This document shows, one piece after another, positions 21,907-31,242 of a stretch of 53,396 nt of DNA. Every line of letters begins with the position of its first letter. Position 1 is the stretch's first letter. The stretch is from assembly GCA_003427395.1 (NCBI GenBank), contig BFEA01000252.1, positions 291,485-344,880 of the forward strand. Direction: 5' to 3'. The notes under the pieces were generated by a model. The model saw nothing but the letters and a program-made list of their open reading frames with translations, searched no databases and had not been told where the DNA came from. The position numbers and the translations under genes were made by a program. Origin of the DNA: Chara braunii (taxonomy: Eukaryota > Streptophyta > Charophyceae > Charales > Characeae).

Positions 21907-23010
21907 NAAAAAAAAAAAGTTTCCAAACAATTCTGAAAAAAAAATTATCTTATGGGGAAACATAAACTAAACAATATTTGTCTGGGAACTACATCCCAAT
22001 TCTTTACCAAATTTGAATTAAAAATCCAATACAGAAAATAAACACTATGATAAAAATAAGAAAAAATAAAAAGAGAATTAAAATGAGTGAGTGTGCCAGC
22101 ACCTTTTCGACACCGCCATCTTTGTCGATTCTTAATTATTTTTTGGCATTGACAAACGCACTGAAAATTTACATATATGTAGTTTACATAATCAATAACT
22201 CATTAATATTTTTTGAAAAAATATGATTTTTTGTTACACCCCGAAATAAAGTGAAAACAAAAAGTTAAAAGTAAAAAAAAACAAAATAGTGAGTGGGCGA
22301 GCACGTTTTGATACCCCCATCTTTGAAGATTTTTAATGTTTTCTTGGCTTAGCAGAATGGCTTCAAAATTTATAGGCGTGTAGGCTACATCATAGAGAAC
22401 TCACAAAAAAACATTCAGAAAAACACACTTATTTTTAGGCCCCGAATGGTTTTTTGGCGGGGGCCGAACCTGGAGGTGTTCGGCCCCCAAACGGGACCCC
22501 GAACGCCAAACGTTCGGGGGCCAGCCCGAGGGCCCCCGAACATTCAGTCAGGTAACCCTGACCGTGAAATAAATGCCGCGCCGTTTAGTTGCACTGTCCA
22601 TTTTTGTCATTCTTGCACGTGTTGGCTAATGGGAACAGTACCCCAACTTCCGCGATTTTTTGCGCTCAAAGGGATAACTCCACAACTCTGAAAATTGATA
22701 GGCCTGTAGACTGTGTCGTGATCTTTCTACGAAAAATATTTAAAACAATTAAAAAAATATTTAAAATCGTGAAATAAACGTCGCGCCAATTCGTCCTATA
22801 TTCATTTTTTGGGGTCTTTGCTGCTGTATCATGTGACGGCCAACGGGAAAAGTACCCTAACTTCTGCGATTGTTCGCGCTCAGAAGATTGACTCCACAAC
22901 TCTTAAAATTGATAGGTCTGTAGATTGGGTTGTGATCTTTTTATGAAAAAATTTAAAAAAACTAAAAAAATATTTAAGATCATGAAATAAATACCGCGCC
23001 AATTCGTCCT
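21655..23010. repeat. ~210-bp tandem repeat, three units, first split by a hAT element
   Basis: The units share a CGATTTTT.GCGCTC block, ACTCTGAAAATT or ACTCTTAAAATT, GTGATCTTTCTA, GTGAAATAAA and GCGCCAATTCGTCCTAT. Unit 1 is interrupted at its GTGAAATAAA block by the element 21770-22560; unit 2 spans about 22640-22850 and unit 3 about 22855-23010. Units 2 and 3 act as empty-site controls for the insertion. Confidence 0.85.
21770..22560. mobile_element. Non-autonomous hAT-type DNA transposon
   Basis: The element begins CAGGGTTAC and ends GTAACCCTG (perfect 9-bp terminal inverted repeats). It is flanked by a perfect 8-bp duplication ACCGTGAA (21762-21769 and 22561-22568). Both ends are rich in CCGAACG/CGTTCGG subterminal repeats. 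It is 791 bp long with no transposase frame; the inside is AT-rich, with a poly-A run of about 47 containing one N (21907). Termini starting with CA and 8-bp duplications are the hAT hallmark. Confidence 0.85.
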
Positions 23011-23067
23011 ATGTTCTTTTGTTGGTTTTCGTTCCCCTTCGAAGTTTGTCGTTTCCCGCTGCCACGG

Positions 23068-23335
23068 TGTCGGCCCGAATACCCTTACAAGGGTATTTAG
23101 GCACGTTACTGCAACTTACAGGAAATACGTTTTTGACGATATCTAGGGGCGTGCCTCATTTCGGAGCGATCACGACCAATTCTCAGGGATTGGGAGTGAT
23201 ACACGTTTTTGAGTTGATTAGAGAGTGGGTGAGCGTGCACTTTGTGGGCACGCGTTAGCTTGACCAAAAACATTTGATCAATGGAAGACTATGAGACGGC
23301 GGTAGAACAAGTAAGTGTTAGGCCAAAATCCTGGA
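23068..23335 (+). repeat. Palindromic head block, nearly identical to 51759-52034
   Basis: About 268 bases match 51759-52034 with only scattered differences, from CGGCCC.AATACCCTTACA to CCTGGACGAGCCGC. The equivalent head of the 3' LTR at 42177 is far more diverged. So the left end of this LTR is closer to a separate repeat downstream of the element than to its own partner LTR. Confidence 0.9.
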
Positions 23336-24254
23336 CGAGCCGCGACCTCGGCCGCGTAGACGAAGTCGCAACAAGAGCAGGGTTGGCCAGGTGAGACTGC
23401 GACTAGAGGAGAATGTTGCCTGACTTGTAGGAAGCCGGAAAAATTTTGGGGTCACGCCGTATGAAGGTGCGCAAGCACTGAGTTTAACAGTGTACTATCG
23501 GAGGTTGGAATTATCAGAGAGACTAGGGAAAGGTGGTGCATACTAGGCTTAGTAGGAGCTACAGCCGGGTTCCTTCCGGCAAAGAGGCGATAACACGGTG
23601 TTCGTTTAACAAATGCCACGGGCTGTGAGGGCCTCGGCCGAGGTCGTAGCATGGTGGGGCAATGAGCGTGGAGAGCCAAGCGGAGCCTTGCCCCCGAGGC
23701 AACCAAGCACGGCATTGCGGACCCGGGCGCGGACGATAACTCAACCGATGGCCTATGGTGCACTACTGCAGGCCTGGTCTAGCTGAAATTACACTTCATA
23801 CTGAAGTTGGCGTGCAATAGTGTCAGGTTTGGGCTTAGCCCTATTGGCTACGTCGTTGAACTATCAGCCAGCGGATCTCGAGATCGAGGCCAGCAACGAG
23901 CAGCGGAGGAGCAGAGGAGCGGACTTTGGAGCAAACCGAGGGGTTCAGGGTCCCGTGGGACTATCCCCTTGGGTTTTGCTGAGGAGTCTGGCAGCGGGCC
24001 TGTGAGGTAGGGCCAAGTACCAACAGTCCCCCTCCCCCAGCCAATTTTTATTGTTATTTTAATTTTTTTATTGTTTATTTTTCTTTCATTTTGGGGCGAG
24101 GCTGGTACCGGTCTCAAGACCGACCGTGTACCCCAGAGCCTTGTTCAGTGGATACACCACTGAACTGTTGAAATACAGACCTGTGTCCAGACCCGGGTGG
24201 TGCAGCCGTCCTGAGGCAGTAGATCAACGGGTCCGGATCTCTGCCCAGGAAGTG

Positions 24255-24360
24255 GTCCTTCGGGACATCCGTTAAAATTGGAACGATACAGGGAAGATTA
24301 GCATGGCCCCTGCGCAAGAACAACATGTATAAAATCGGAAGAGCGCCGGTGTTTTTTTTT
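24255..24360 (+). pseudogene. Full-length diverged U6 snRNA copy
   Basis: It starts with the same GTCC-TTCG-GGAC hairpin and ATCCGTTAAAATTGGAACGA as the copy at 482, continues through AGATTAGCATGGCCCCTGCG, and keeps a recognisable 3' part (CAAG.ACAACATGTATAAAATCG) ending in a nine-T tract like a pol III terminator. Relative to consensus U6 the 3' part carries many C-to-T and G-to-A changes, and the invariant ACAGAG box reads ACAGGG. No TATA box or USE is seen upstream, so it is probably inactive. It lies inside the region assigned to the 5' LTR. Confidence 0.75.
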
Positions 24361-26550
24361 GCTGTTGTTATTACAACGGTGATGTTGGCTTTCATCACAG
24401 CGTCCGCTGACTGAACCTCGTCGCTAAGCTTTGTGGTGCGGTGAGCAGGTTGGCACAGGGGGGTTGGAGGTGGCAGGAGTGCAGGGAAAGGTTGACTGGA
24501 CTTGGGTGCAAGTCTGCGCCAGGTACATCCAACATTAAAGGCATAAATAGCGGCGAAGGTAATGGCGGAGGTGATGGTGGGTGTATGGGAGTGACATACG
24601 CATGTCTCCCTCGACTGATATCAGAATCTAGTGAGAGAAGGCACTAACTAAGGGATTCGGGCCAGGGCCAAATCGCTAGTGAGGGTAGTCTGACTGTTAG
24701 TCTAGTATAGAGAAAGTTAGTAGAGAAAGGGTGTGGCGGAGAGGTAGCGAGGAATGAAGTAGTAAGGGGGGGGGGGGCTTAGCACCACCCAGGTAATAGC
24801 TGGTGGGTGTGAATGAGTCACGAAATACGGCAAGGTATACCTCCAGGGATTCGTTTGTCGGTACGGGGTTGTACTTCATCGTGCTTGGCTGCTGTGACCC
24901 CGCTGTGCATTTACTGCTTAGGCCCTGTGAGCCGCTACGTTTTTACTACATATTATGAACCCTTGCCGTGTATTTGTTGTATCCCACTGCCGGGCTCTAC
25001 ACCTTTATCTTGCTTTGGACTAGTGCTGGCAAGGCTTGACAACGCCACTGTTTCTGCATTACAAAGTTGCGGGTGCCAGTTCAAGGACGGACTGTTGCTG
25101 TGTGGGGACAGCGTGCTCCAGTGCGTGGCGGCGTTCTGCAGGAGAGATCGCGGGGTTCTGTTGAGCTTGCTGAAAAGCATCCCGCTGAATGCCTAACCGG
25201 TAGTTATCTCTCTCACTGGGATTCTGTTGCTGCCCATATCTGCTAGTGATCACAAGGCTGAGCCGGGGAGTCCGAGGAGGCACATGAAGCTGTTGTGACC
25301 TTGACGACAGTTTGTAGTGCGCAGGGCGTCGTCCTCGCTGTGCGTCACTGCTGTGTTATCCACTGCTGACTACCACCACTGCTAACCTCTGGGTGTTCTG
25401 CCAAGCACAGCGTTGTGCATATCACCTGGCTGCTTGCAGACTGCTGTGGGGGCAGCGTTTAATCGTATTGTTACTGAGTTTTGCAACATTGACTGTCGTT
25501 GTATTACTACTGTTGTTGTTGCGATGGGCAACTGCAGTACATCGATACGGTAGATAGAAGGAGGGTGACTGGGTGATCACTCGGCAAGGCACGGAGCGCC
25601 GTACAAAGAATGGTCCACAGGAGTCGATGCCTCAGTCAGCATTGGTAGGGCTGCAACTGTTGCTGGACGCTCGTTTAGATGAATACGTGACAACAACTGC
25701 GGCAGACGGGGTTACGACTGTGGCTCTTGCGAAGGAGTGTTTTCTGAATTGACCTGCTTACAGTCAACACTATTGTGAAACTCTGAGACAACAGATCACT
25801 GTGTAACAGTTGGCTTGCGGGGATGTTACACCTGGGGCTGTATTTAGTAATGTGCACGGCCGCAGTACTTACAACGTTGTTGAGTTACCATGGTGCTGGC
25901 GGAGACTTGCTGTGTGCTTGCTGGGCACTTAGGCTAAAGCACCAATGAAGAGGCTGTTGCCACAGCTCTGATCATTGATCAAAGCTTCCAACAGGGACTG
26001 GTATTCTGCGTTCTGGCCGAGATTTGGCTACTTCTGCTGCGTTATCGGCCATCATTGCGGTGCCCTCAGGTGCATCCAAATTTCAAGGCCCTCTCCGCGA
26101 GTCTGTGCGCACCCCTCTTGCACCTGAGAGTCTAATCTATCTTTTTCTATCCTTCTTCCTCTAAGTCTAGTTTGAGGCTACGAGAGGAAGGCGGCAGGCG
26201 GGATTGAAACCCATAGGACCGCGCCAAGGTCTTTATGGGAGGTTCGCCCCACCGATTGCGGGAGCTCTGCCGGAGCCCAGGCGGGGTTCTGGAGGCAGGG
26301 AACTTCAGGTATAATTTCGTCTCATGCGTGTGATCCCTTCCCCTAACTGTTATCCTTTAGGTATCTTAACATAACTATGAAAGACTATTATTTTTTATCT
26401 TGCTATGTACGTTAGGACATGCATTGTGAAAGGTTAAACGAACCAGTATATATGAGAGTTCAGATAAACCTTGAGCAAATTCAGGCAAAATGAATTGGGG
26501 GAAGGTGGGAGAAAGGTGTCTTGCATGCGTTTCACTAAGTCAACCCAAGA

Positions 26551-27808
26551 CTGAGCTCCTCTAAGTTGATGTAGGCTCAGTGATGTGTTTTATTTATGTT
26601 TGCTGGGCTGACTGTATGATCTTTCAAGGCTGGGCCTATCCTAAGTTGGACGGACTAGTCGCTGTTTCTTTTTGGGGTTTCTGAACAGGAGGATGGGCGC
26701 CCTAAGTTGGGAAGGCTCAGAATGTTGATGTTTGTTTTTGGGTTGCTGAAAACAGAGGTGGGGATATTCTAAGTTGCGTAGACCCAGTTCTGTGTGCGTT
26801 TCTTCTGAGGGGAATAAAGACATAAGACTAAGCGTACCCCTAAGTTGGGGCGGCTTAGCCATAAGCTATGAACTAAAGGTTAACCAAAAGTATATAATTT
26901 TGATATATATTATACGAATCTATACCATCTAGCAGACCAGGCACCTTAAGTTGGGAAAGCCAGTCGGTAAGTCAGATAAAACAAAAAGAGAAGAGAGACA
27001 CGTGAAGAATATAATAGAGGTAACTCGGGCAGGCTGAGCGTACCCTTAAGTTAGGGCGGTTCAATCCTATGCTCGTAATAATACAAAGGTCAGAGAGTTA
27101 GTATAAATCTTCTTTTATTTTCCCTTTTAAACACAAGGCAGAATTGAATGTCTCCCTAAGTTGGGTAGGTCTGATCATCTGCCTAATAAGAGAAAAAAAT
27201 ATAAAGTTTGTGCAAATATATCAATGGTTGTTCTCTTATATTGTCGTTACGGAGACAAAGCGTACCCTTAAGTTAGGGCAGTTTAGTCATACGTCATTTG
27301 TGATTGTTTAGGCAGATCAGACGTACCCTTAAGTTAGGGCGACATGGTCATATTGTCTTATGTACCTAAAACTGTTTAAGCTAGCTAGGCGTACCCTTAA
27401 GTTAGGGCGGCCTAGTGATATGCTCTTGTTGTTGACGTGTTGTACGTTGGACGTACCCTTAAGTTAGGGCGGTCTGACCATTCGTCCTCCGTACTTGTTT
27501 TAGGCAGGTTCCAGTTAGGCACACCCCTAAGTTGGGGCAGCCTAATCCTATGCCCTATGTAACTTTGTCTAAAGCTGACTAGACATACCCTTAAGTTATG
27601 ACATTCTAGTTTTATGCTTCATGTCGTTAGTTAAGCAGAAGCCAGACGTACCCTTAAGTTAGGGCGGTCTGGTCATATGTTTTATGACTAGAGTCAATGT
27701 TGTGTTGGACATACCCTTAAGTTAGGGCAAACCAATTGTGCGTACTTTACTTGTTTACTTAGGCAGGTTGGGCATACCCTTAAGTTAGGGCGTTGTCTAA
27801 TCTTATGC
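26551..27808 (+). repeat. Covarying hairpin array in 5' LTR (17 units)
   Basis: Each good unit is: variable 5' arm (about 6 nt), GTA or similar, CCCT or CCCC, loop TAAGTT, AGGG or GGGG, CG or CA, variable 3' arm complementary to the 5' arm, then about TCATATGC. Cores fall at about 26558, 26641, 26700, 26769, 26837, 26943, 27042, 27153, 27265, 27326, 27394, 27456, 27514, 27588, 27650, 27713 and 27777. Paired outer arms include CTGAGC/GCTCAG (26551), CTAAGC/GCTTAG (26828), CTAGGC/GCCTAG (27385), TTAGGC/GCCTAA (27515) and CCAGAC/GTCTGG (27642). The first four units and unit 6 are degenerate. In the right half the spacing is roughly 60-70 bases. Confidence 0.9.
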
Positions 27809-28188
27809 CATAGGCAAGGGGGACATAAAAAGGTAAAAGAACTGAGTGACCTAATGAACTACTTGGGTCAAAATAATGTGGGATTGTGAGAGATGTTTGT
27901 TTATGCATGCTTATGGACTCTCACTTTGGGGTGTCTTTTCGATAGGTTAGTTGCTTTAGATACTGACCAAGTGCTGAAACCATTGGTAGACGAGATGGAT
28001 GATGGGAGGGAGAGTTTGGGATAAAGATAGGGTTGTCCTTACTTGAAGTCAAAGTTGATGATAGACCACGATGCCATCTTCTAGAACGGATCGTGTAAAC
28101 TATCTTCAATCCTAGCTATTAGGCAAGTGTCAGAAGTTAGTCCCAAGTGTAGATTTGCTTTGTCTTTTTGTTTTTAGCTTTGTATAAA

Positions 28189-28312
28189 TCTTGACAGCCG
28201 CTGTTCCTACGGGAACCGCTGTCGGAATTTCTACAAATCTGGGAGAGTTAGTTATTTTTGGATTCGTAAAAATTATGAAAAAGCACTTTTCCTACAGGAA
28301 GTGTTGCCAAAA
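28189..28312 (+). other. Two successive stem-loops in 5' LTR
   Basis: GACAGC..GTTCC-TACG-GGAAC.GCTGTC is followed about 90 bases later by CAC..TTCC-TACA-GGAA-GTG. Equivalents in the 3' LTR lie at about 49833-49950, with TTCCTACAGGAA again at the tip of the first. The stems carry different sequence in the two LTRs. Confidence 0.55.
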
Positions 28313-28582
28313 TTTTGTAGAATTTTAGGAGTTATAATATTTTCAGTTAGGAGCTACCTGGCAGATTCATCTTGGATAGGGGAGATGTTTAGCGATTTGG
28401 TACTAGTAAGGGGAGTTGACGATGAGAATAGTAGAGGAGTTAGGATTACGACTTGGAGAGTATTCTCCTTTCTTTGGCATAAACATAGTAGTGGTTTTTT
28501 CTGCCTGTACTGTGATGCAGGTTTCCGTATTTCACTTGAAGGCTTGATCTGATAAGCCTGATCCTTCAAAAGGGTCACTCTT

Positions 28583-28601
28583 CTGTTATCACCAATAACA
28601 G
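28583..28601 (+). other. Conserved LTR stem-loop
   Basis: CTGTTAT-cacca-ATAACAG is a perfect 7-bp stem. The matching site in the 3' LTR (50208-50226) is CTGTTATC-ctt-GATAACAG, an 8-bp stem with a different loop. Both are followed by GTCGGTT. Confidence 0.6.
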
Positions 28602-29439
28602 GTCGGTTGCCGATTCGTCGGTTCACGACTCAACTTTCCTGCTTCTGGGTTTTATGTTTTCTTGGGTTTTCACCCAGATTCTTTATAAATGGCCATTTCT
28701 TAAAGACTGAGTATGTTTGTTGAGGAATGGTGGATAAATGGTTGGGCTTGTGTGCATAAGGCAGGTGTGAGCTGCAAAAGGTTGAAAAGTTGATCCCTTT
28801 AGTGTGTGTAATGTTGTTTGAATGTTGTGCGTATGACTGCAGGTATGCATGGGAGAATCTCGATTGAATATTTGGTGAATGATTATGTTTTGGATTCAGA
28901 TGGGCAAACCACACAACTGTCGAGAGAATGAACTACCCCACAACTTGTTGTTTGAGTGAGATTGTTCTTTTCCCACCCTGATAATGTGATAGTCAGAGGA
29001 AGCGTACGCTCGGGTAACCCTTATAGGGCTATGCGACCGTACGCCGACGTTTTCTTTACTCAATAATTTTACTTGGCCAGACGTTAGTCCCGAGCCTGAA
29101 ATTCGAGGTCCTTGTCCAAGATGTCCTAGGTCCCAGGCCCAGCACAGAGGCGGTTACCCCTCGCACGGAGATTGAGTTCGCTGGCTAACACAATGCGGTT
29201 CCGGGGAAACAGAATCGCCGCGAGGATGAGGGGTTGTCCCCCAACAACCTGGTCCGGTACGGCGTTCAGGTTTTCTTCCGCTAGCGTCAAATGTCCTTTT
29301 TATTTTTTTCTTGTTGTAATTTATTTTGGTGGAATGATAAAGTTCCGGGCGGAAGGTTTAGCGTGCCGCTGGTGACGCGCCAGACAACTCACCACCGCTC
29401 GGAATTCCTTCCTGCCCTAGGGACCATCTTGCCCCGCAC

Positions 29440-29930
29440 CCTTTGGGGCACCTCAGGGTGCAGAAGATGGTAAGACCCTCAAACCGGTTTTGTGCTTGCT
29501 AAAGGTTTACCTTCTTTAGCGCGCACTTAAGTCGATGCCTGAGCGTTGAGAACGACCCCATGGCTCATATGAGACCATTCGGCTATGGGCACCACATAAT
29601 GCGCCATCATCACGACTGCTTACGTATGACTGCATTATTGGTCGGTATGTTTAGGTCCTGCGTCCGCGTGACTTATACTAAAACCACGCACGCAGCACTT
29701 ACCGATTTCCGCACCTAAAAGTTATGGGTCAAGAGGAAAGGGCAAAAACGCGTTATGGCCAGTAGACCTAAGTTTCGGTAGCTCGAAACGACGTGTGGGC
29801 GAGGTATCAATCCTAGTCGGCCTATGGGGATCCGCGTACGAGCCTCCTATATCTCGAATATCGGGTTGCCTATGGGTCTGAATTTGGGCATCATCCGCAT
29901 GCATTTTTCGTATTGGCCTACCATTTGATA
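29440..29930 (+). repeat. Diverged internal duplication of the LTR end region
   Basis: This block repeats, in decayed form, the order seen at 30140-30620: AGGGTGCAGAAGA, CTTAAGTCGATG/GTTGAGAACGACC, GAGACCATTCGG, TTATACTAAAACC, AAGTTATGGGTCAAG and ATCCTAGTCGGCC. The 3' LTR has no such extra block. It lies within a stretch (28925-30037) present only in the 5' LTR. Confidence 0.5.
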
Positions 29931-30742
29931 AAGCCTATCAGACTGTACAGAGGGGGATATGGGTTAAGCAGGAAGAGAAAAGGGGTGGTGAGTCTCTTTC
30001 TCTATCTACGGTCGCCTCCTCCTTTGAGTTTTCATAGTTGGACGTTGTAGTCCGTCGCAGCCGTCAAAGTCAAACTCCTTGATTTTTTACTACCACGACA
30101 ACCCTGAAGCTGTCTAATCAACCCCTCTGCACAGGGTGCAAAAGAGGGTGTGGTCTTCAACCGCGCAGGGTGGTTGTCTAGCGCCGAGAGGGTAACTCAT
30201 CAACGCGCTTGTCAACCGACACTTGAGTGTCGAAAACGACCCTCGAGATTATCAAGGGCGGCGCGGTTAAGAGTACTACGTAGTACTCCATCAGTGCGAA
30301 CGCTCGCTGGTGCACGCATGGCTGGTCGATATGAGAGGGTCATGCGCCTGCCCAACTTTTTATGCTAAGTCCAGCGCGCGATACCTATCTGGTTCTCGAT
30401 GCATAAAGTTATGGGTTGGGTACTGAAGGGACTAGGAGTGTTGTTGTGTTGTTGTGTCGTGTGTCTGTGGATGTGAGTGTTGTGGTGTAACGTGTGGTGT
30501 GTGTGATGCGTCCTAATCGACCGGCGTCGAGTCGCGTTTGGGACCTCAGCCCCCCAGTATGGCGATTCGCGTGAGGGTTCGATTTTTGGGCGTTCGACCG
30601 CGAGTACCCCCAATGGTACAGCTAATGAGAAACGCCCTCGGCTGGGCCACCTCTGCAATTGCATACGAAAAACCTTCACAAGTGGTTTAGTAGCTCGGCG
30701 GGGATACACCCACCTCAGCGATGGTGACAACTCTCGCAAATG

Positions 30743-30750
30743 GAGGTAAG
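30743..30750 (+). promoter_or_regulatory. Conserved splice donor near LTR 3' end
   Basis: GAG-GTAAG (GT at 30746-30747) matches the plant 5' splice consensus. The 3' LTR has AAG-GTAAG at the same place (GT 51451-51452) and the reversed relic has GAG-GTGAGT (GT 8560-8559 minus). Flanking bases differ among the three, yet the donor persists. It could join to acceptors at 31218 and 38033. Confidence 0.55.
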
Positions 30751-30906
30751 CGGTGCCTCTCGTGACCCTGTCCTGTCGTAGAGGCTCGCGAGAGGTACAG
30801 CTGGCGCACTCGGTCGGAGCGGCAAACGCTCTCCGTGACAAGTCCTGCAAAATCCTACGTGACGCGGCCGGGAGGGTCCCCGTGCGGGATCGATGCGCTC
30901 GATAGG

Positions 30907-30924
30907 TGGCACCGTTGTCGGGGA
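30907..30924 (+). other. Primer-binding site, tRNA-Asp type
   Basis: TGGCACCGTTGTCGGGGA lies two bases after the 5' LTR. It differs by two transitions from TGGCGCCGTTGCCGGGGA, the site complementary to the plant tRNA-Asp 3' end that is known from Athila/Calypso-type gypsy elements. It fixes the element's orientation and the LTR edge. Confidence 0.85.
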
Positions 30925-31198
30925 CCTCGGCTGCCTACCGGGGTCCTTAAGAGAATGAACCCAGGTTAATTGCAGGCTGATGATCTAGGCAAAACGACAA
31001 AAACTTATGGTTTGGATTGTCTTATATAAGAGAATCGTGTATGATATAGTGATAGGAATAAGCGATTAGGAGTACAACTGAAGGTTGTATTTGAGGCTGT
31101 GAATAACTAATCATAGAGTGGATAGCTGATCCTAGAGGCGGAACGGCTAGATAGGACTTAGGACAAGTCCCCTGAAACTTGACGAGTTGTCTGATGGG

Positions 31199-31218
31199 CT
31201 ATCTTTTTTCCCTAACAG
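31199..31218 (+). promoter_or_regulatory. Splice acceptor upstream of gag
   Basis: CTATCTTTTTTCCCTAACAG is a pyrimidine tract ending in AG (31217-31218), 25 bases before the gag ATG. Paired with the LTR donor it would remove the long leader. This is inference from consensus only. Confidence 0.5.
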
Positions 31219-31242
31219 GTTGGTTAGCAAAAGGAGATAAAA

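Larger units (their letters stand above)
23068..30904 (+). repeat. 5' LTR of the giant element
   Basis: It starts TGTCGGCCC with the palindromic head and ends GCGCTCGATA, the last CA of the family having become TA. Segments 26060-28900 and 30038-30904 align clearly and colinearly with 47080-50500 and 50713-51610. The left part (23068-26050) aligns only patchily with 42177-47080, through shared blocks such as GAACTGTTGAA and the T-rich stretch near 24050/42960. It contains a U6-like copy at 24255, the hairpin array at 26551-27808 and a duplicated sub-block at 29440-29930. Confidence 0.65.

Noticed and set aside
23019-23258. 79-codon frame also found at 51758-51949
   Set aside because: The two frames are alike because the DNA is a near-identical repeat block; the palindromic head lies inside the frame and the diverged copies do not preserve it.
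26551-27808. CRISPR-like appearance of the regularly spaced repeats
   Set aside because: The repeat core is short and part of a hairpin whose arms vary, the spacing is irregular, the array is duplicated in both LTRs of a retrotransposon, and there are no cas genes in this eukaryotic sequence.
30365-30850. 161-codon minus-strand frame
   Set aside because: It runs antisense through the LTR end; the equivalent frame in the 3' LTR is broken and no domain is visible.
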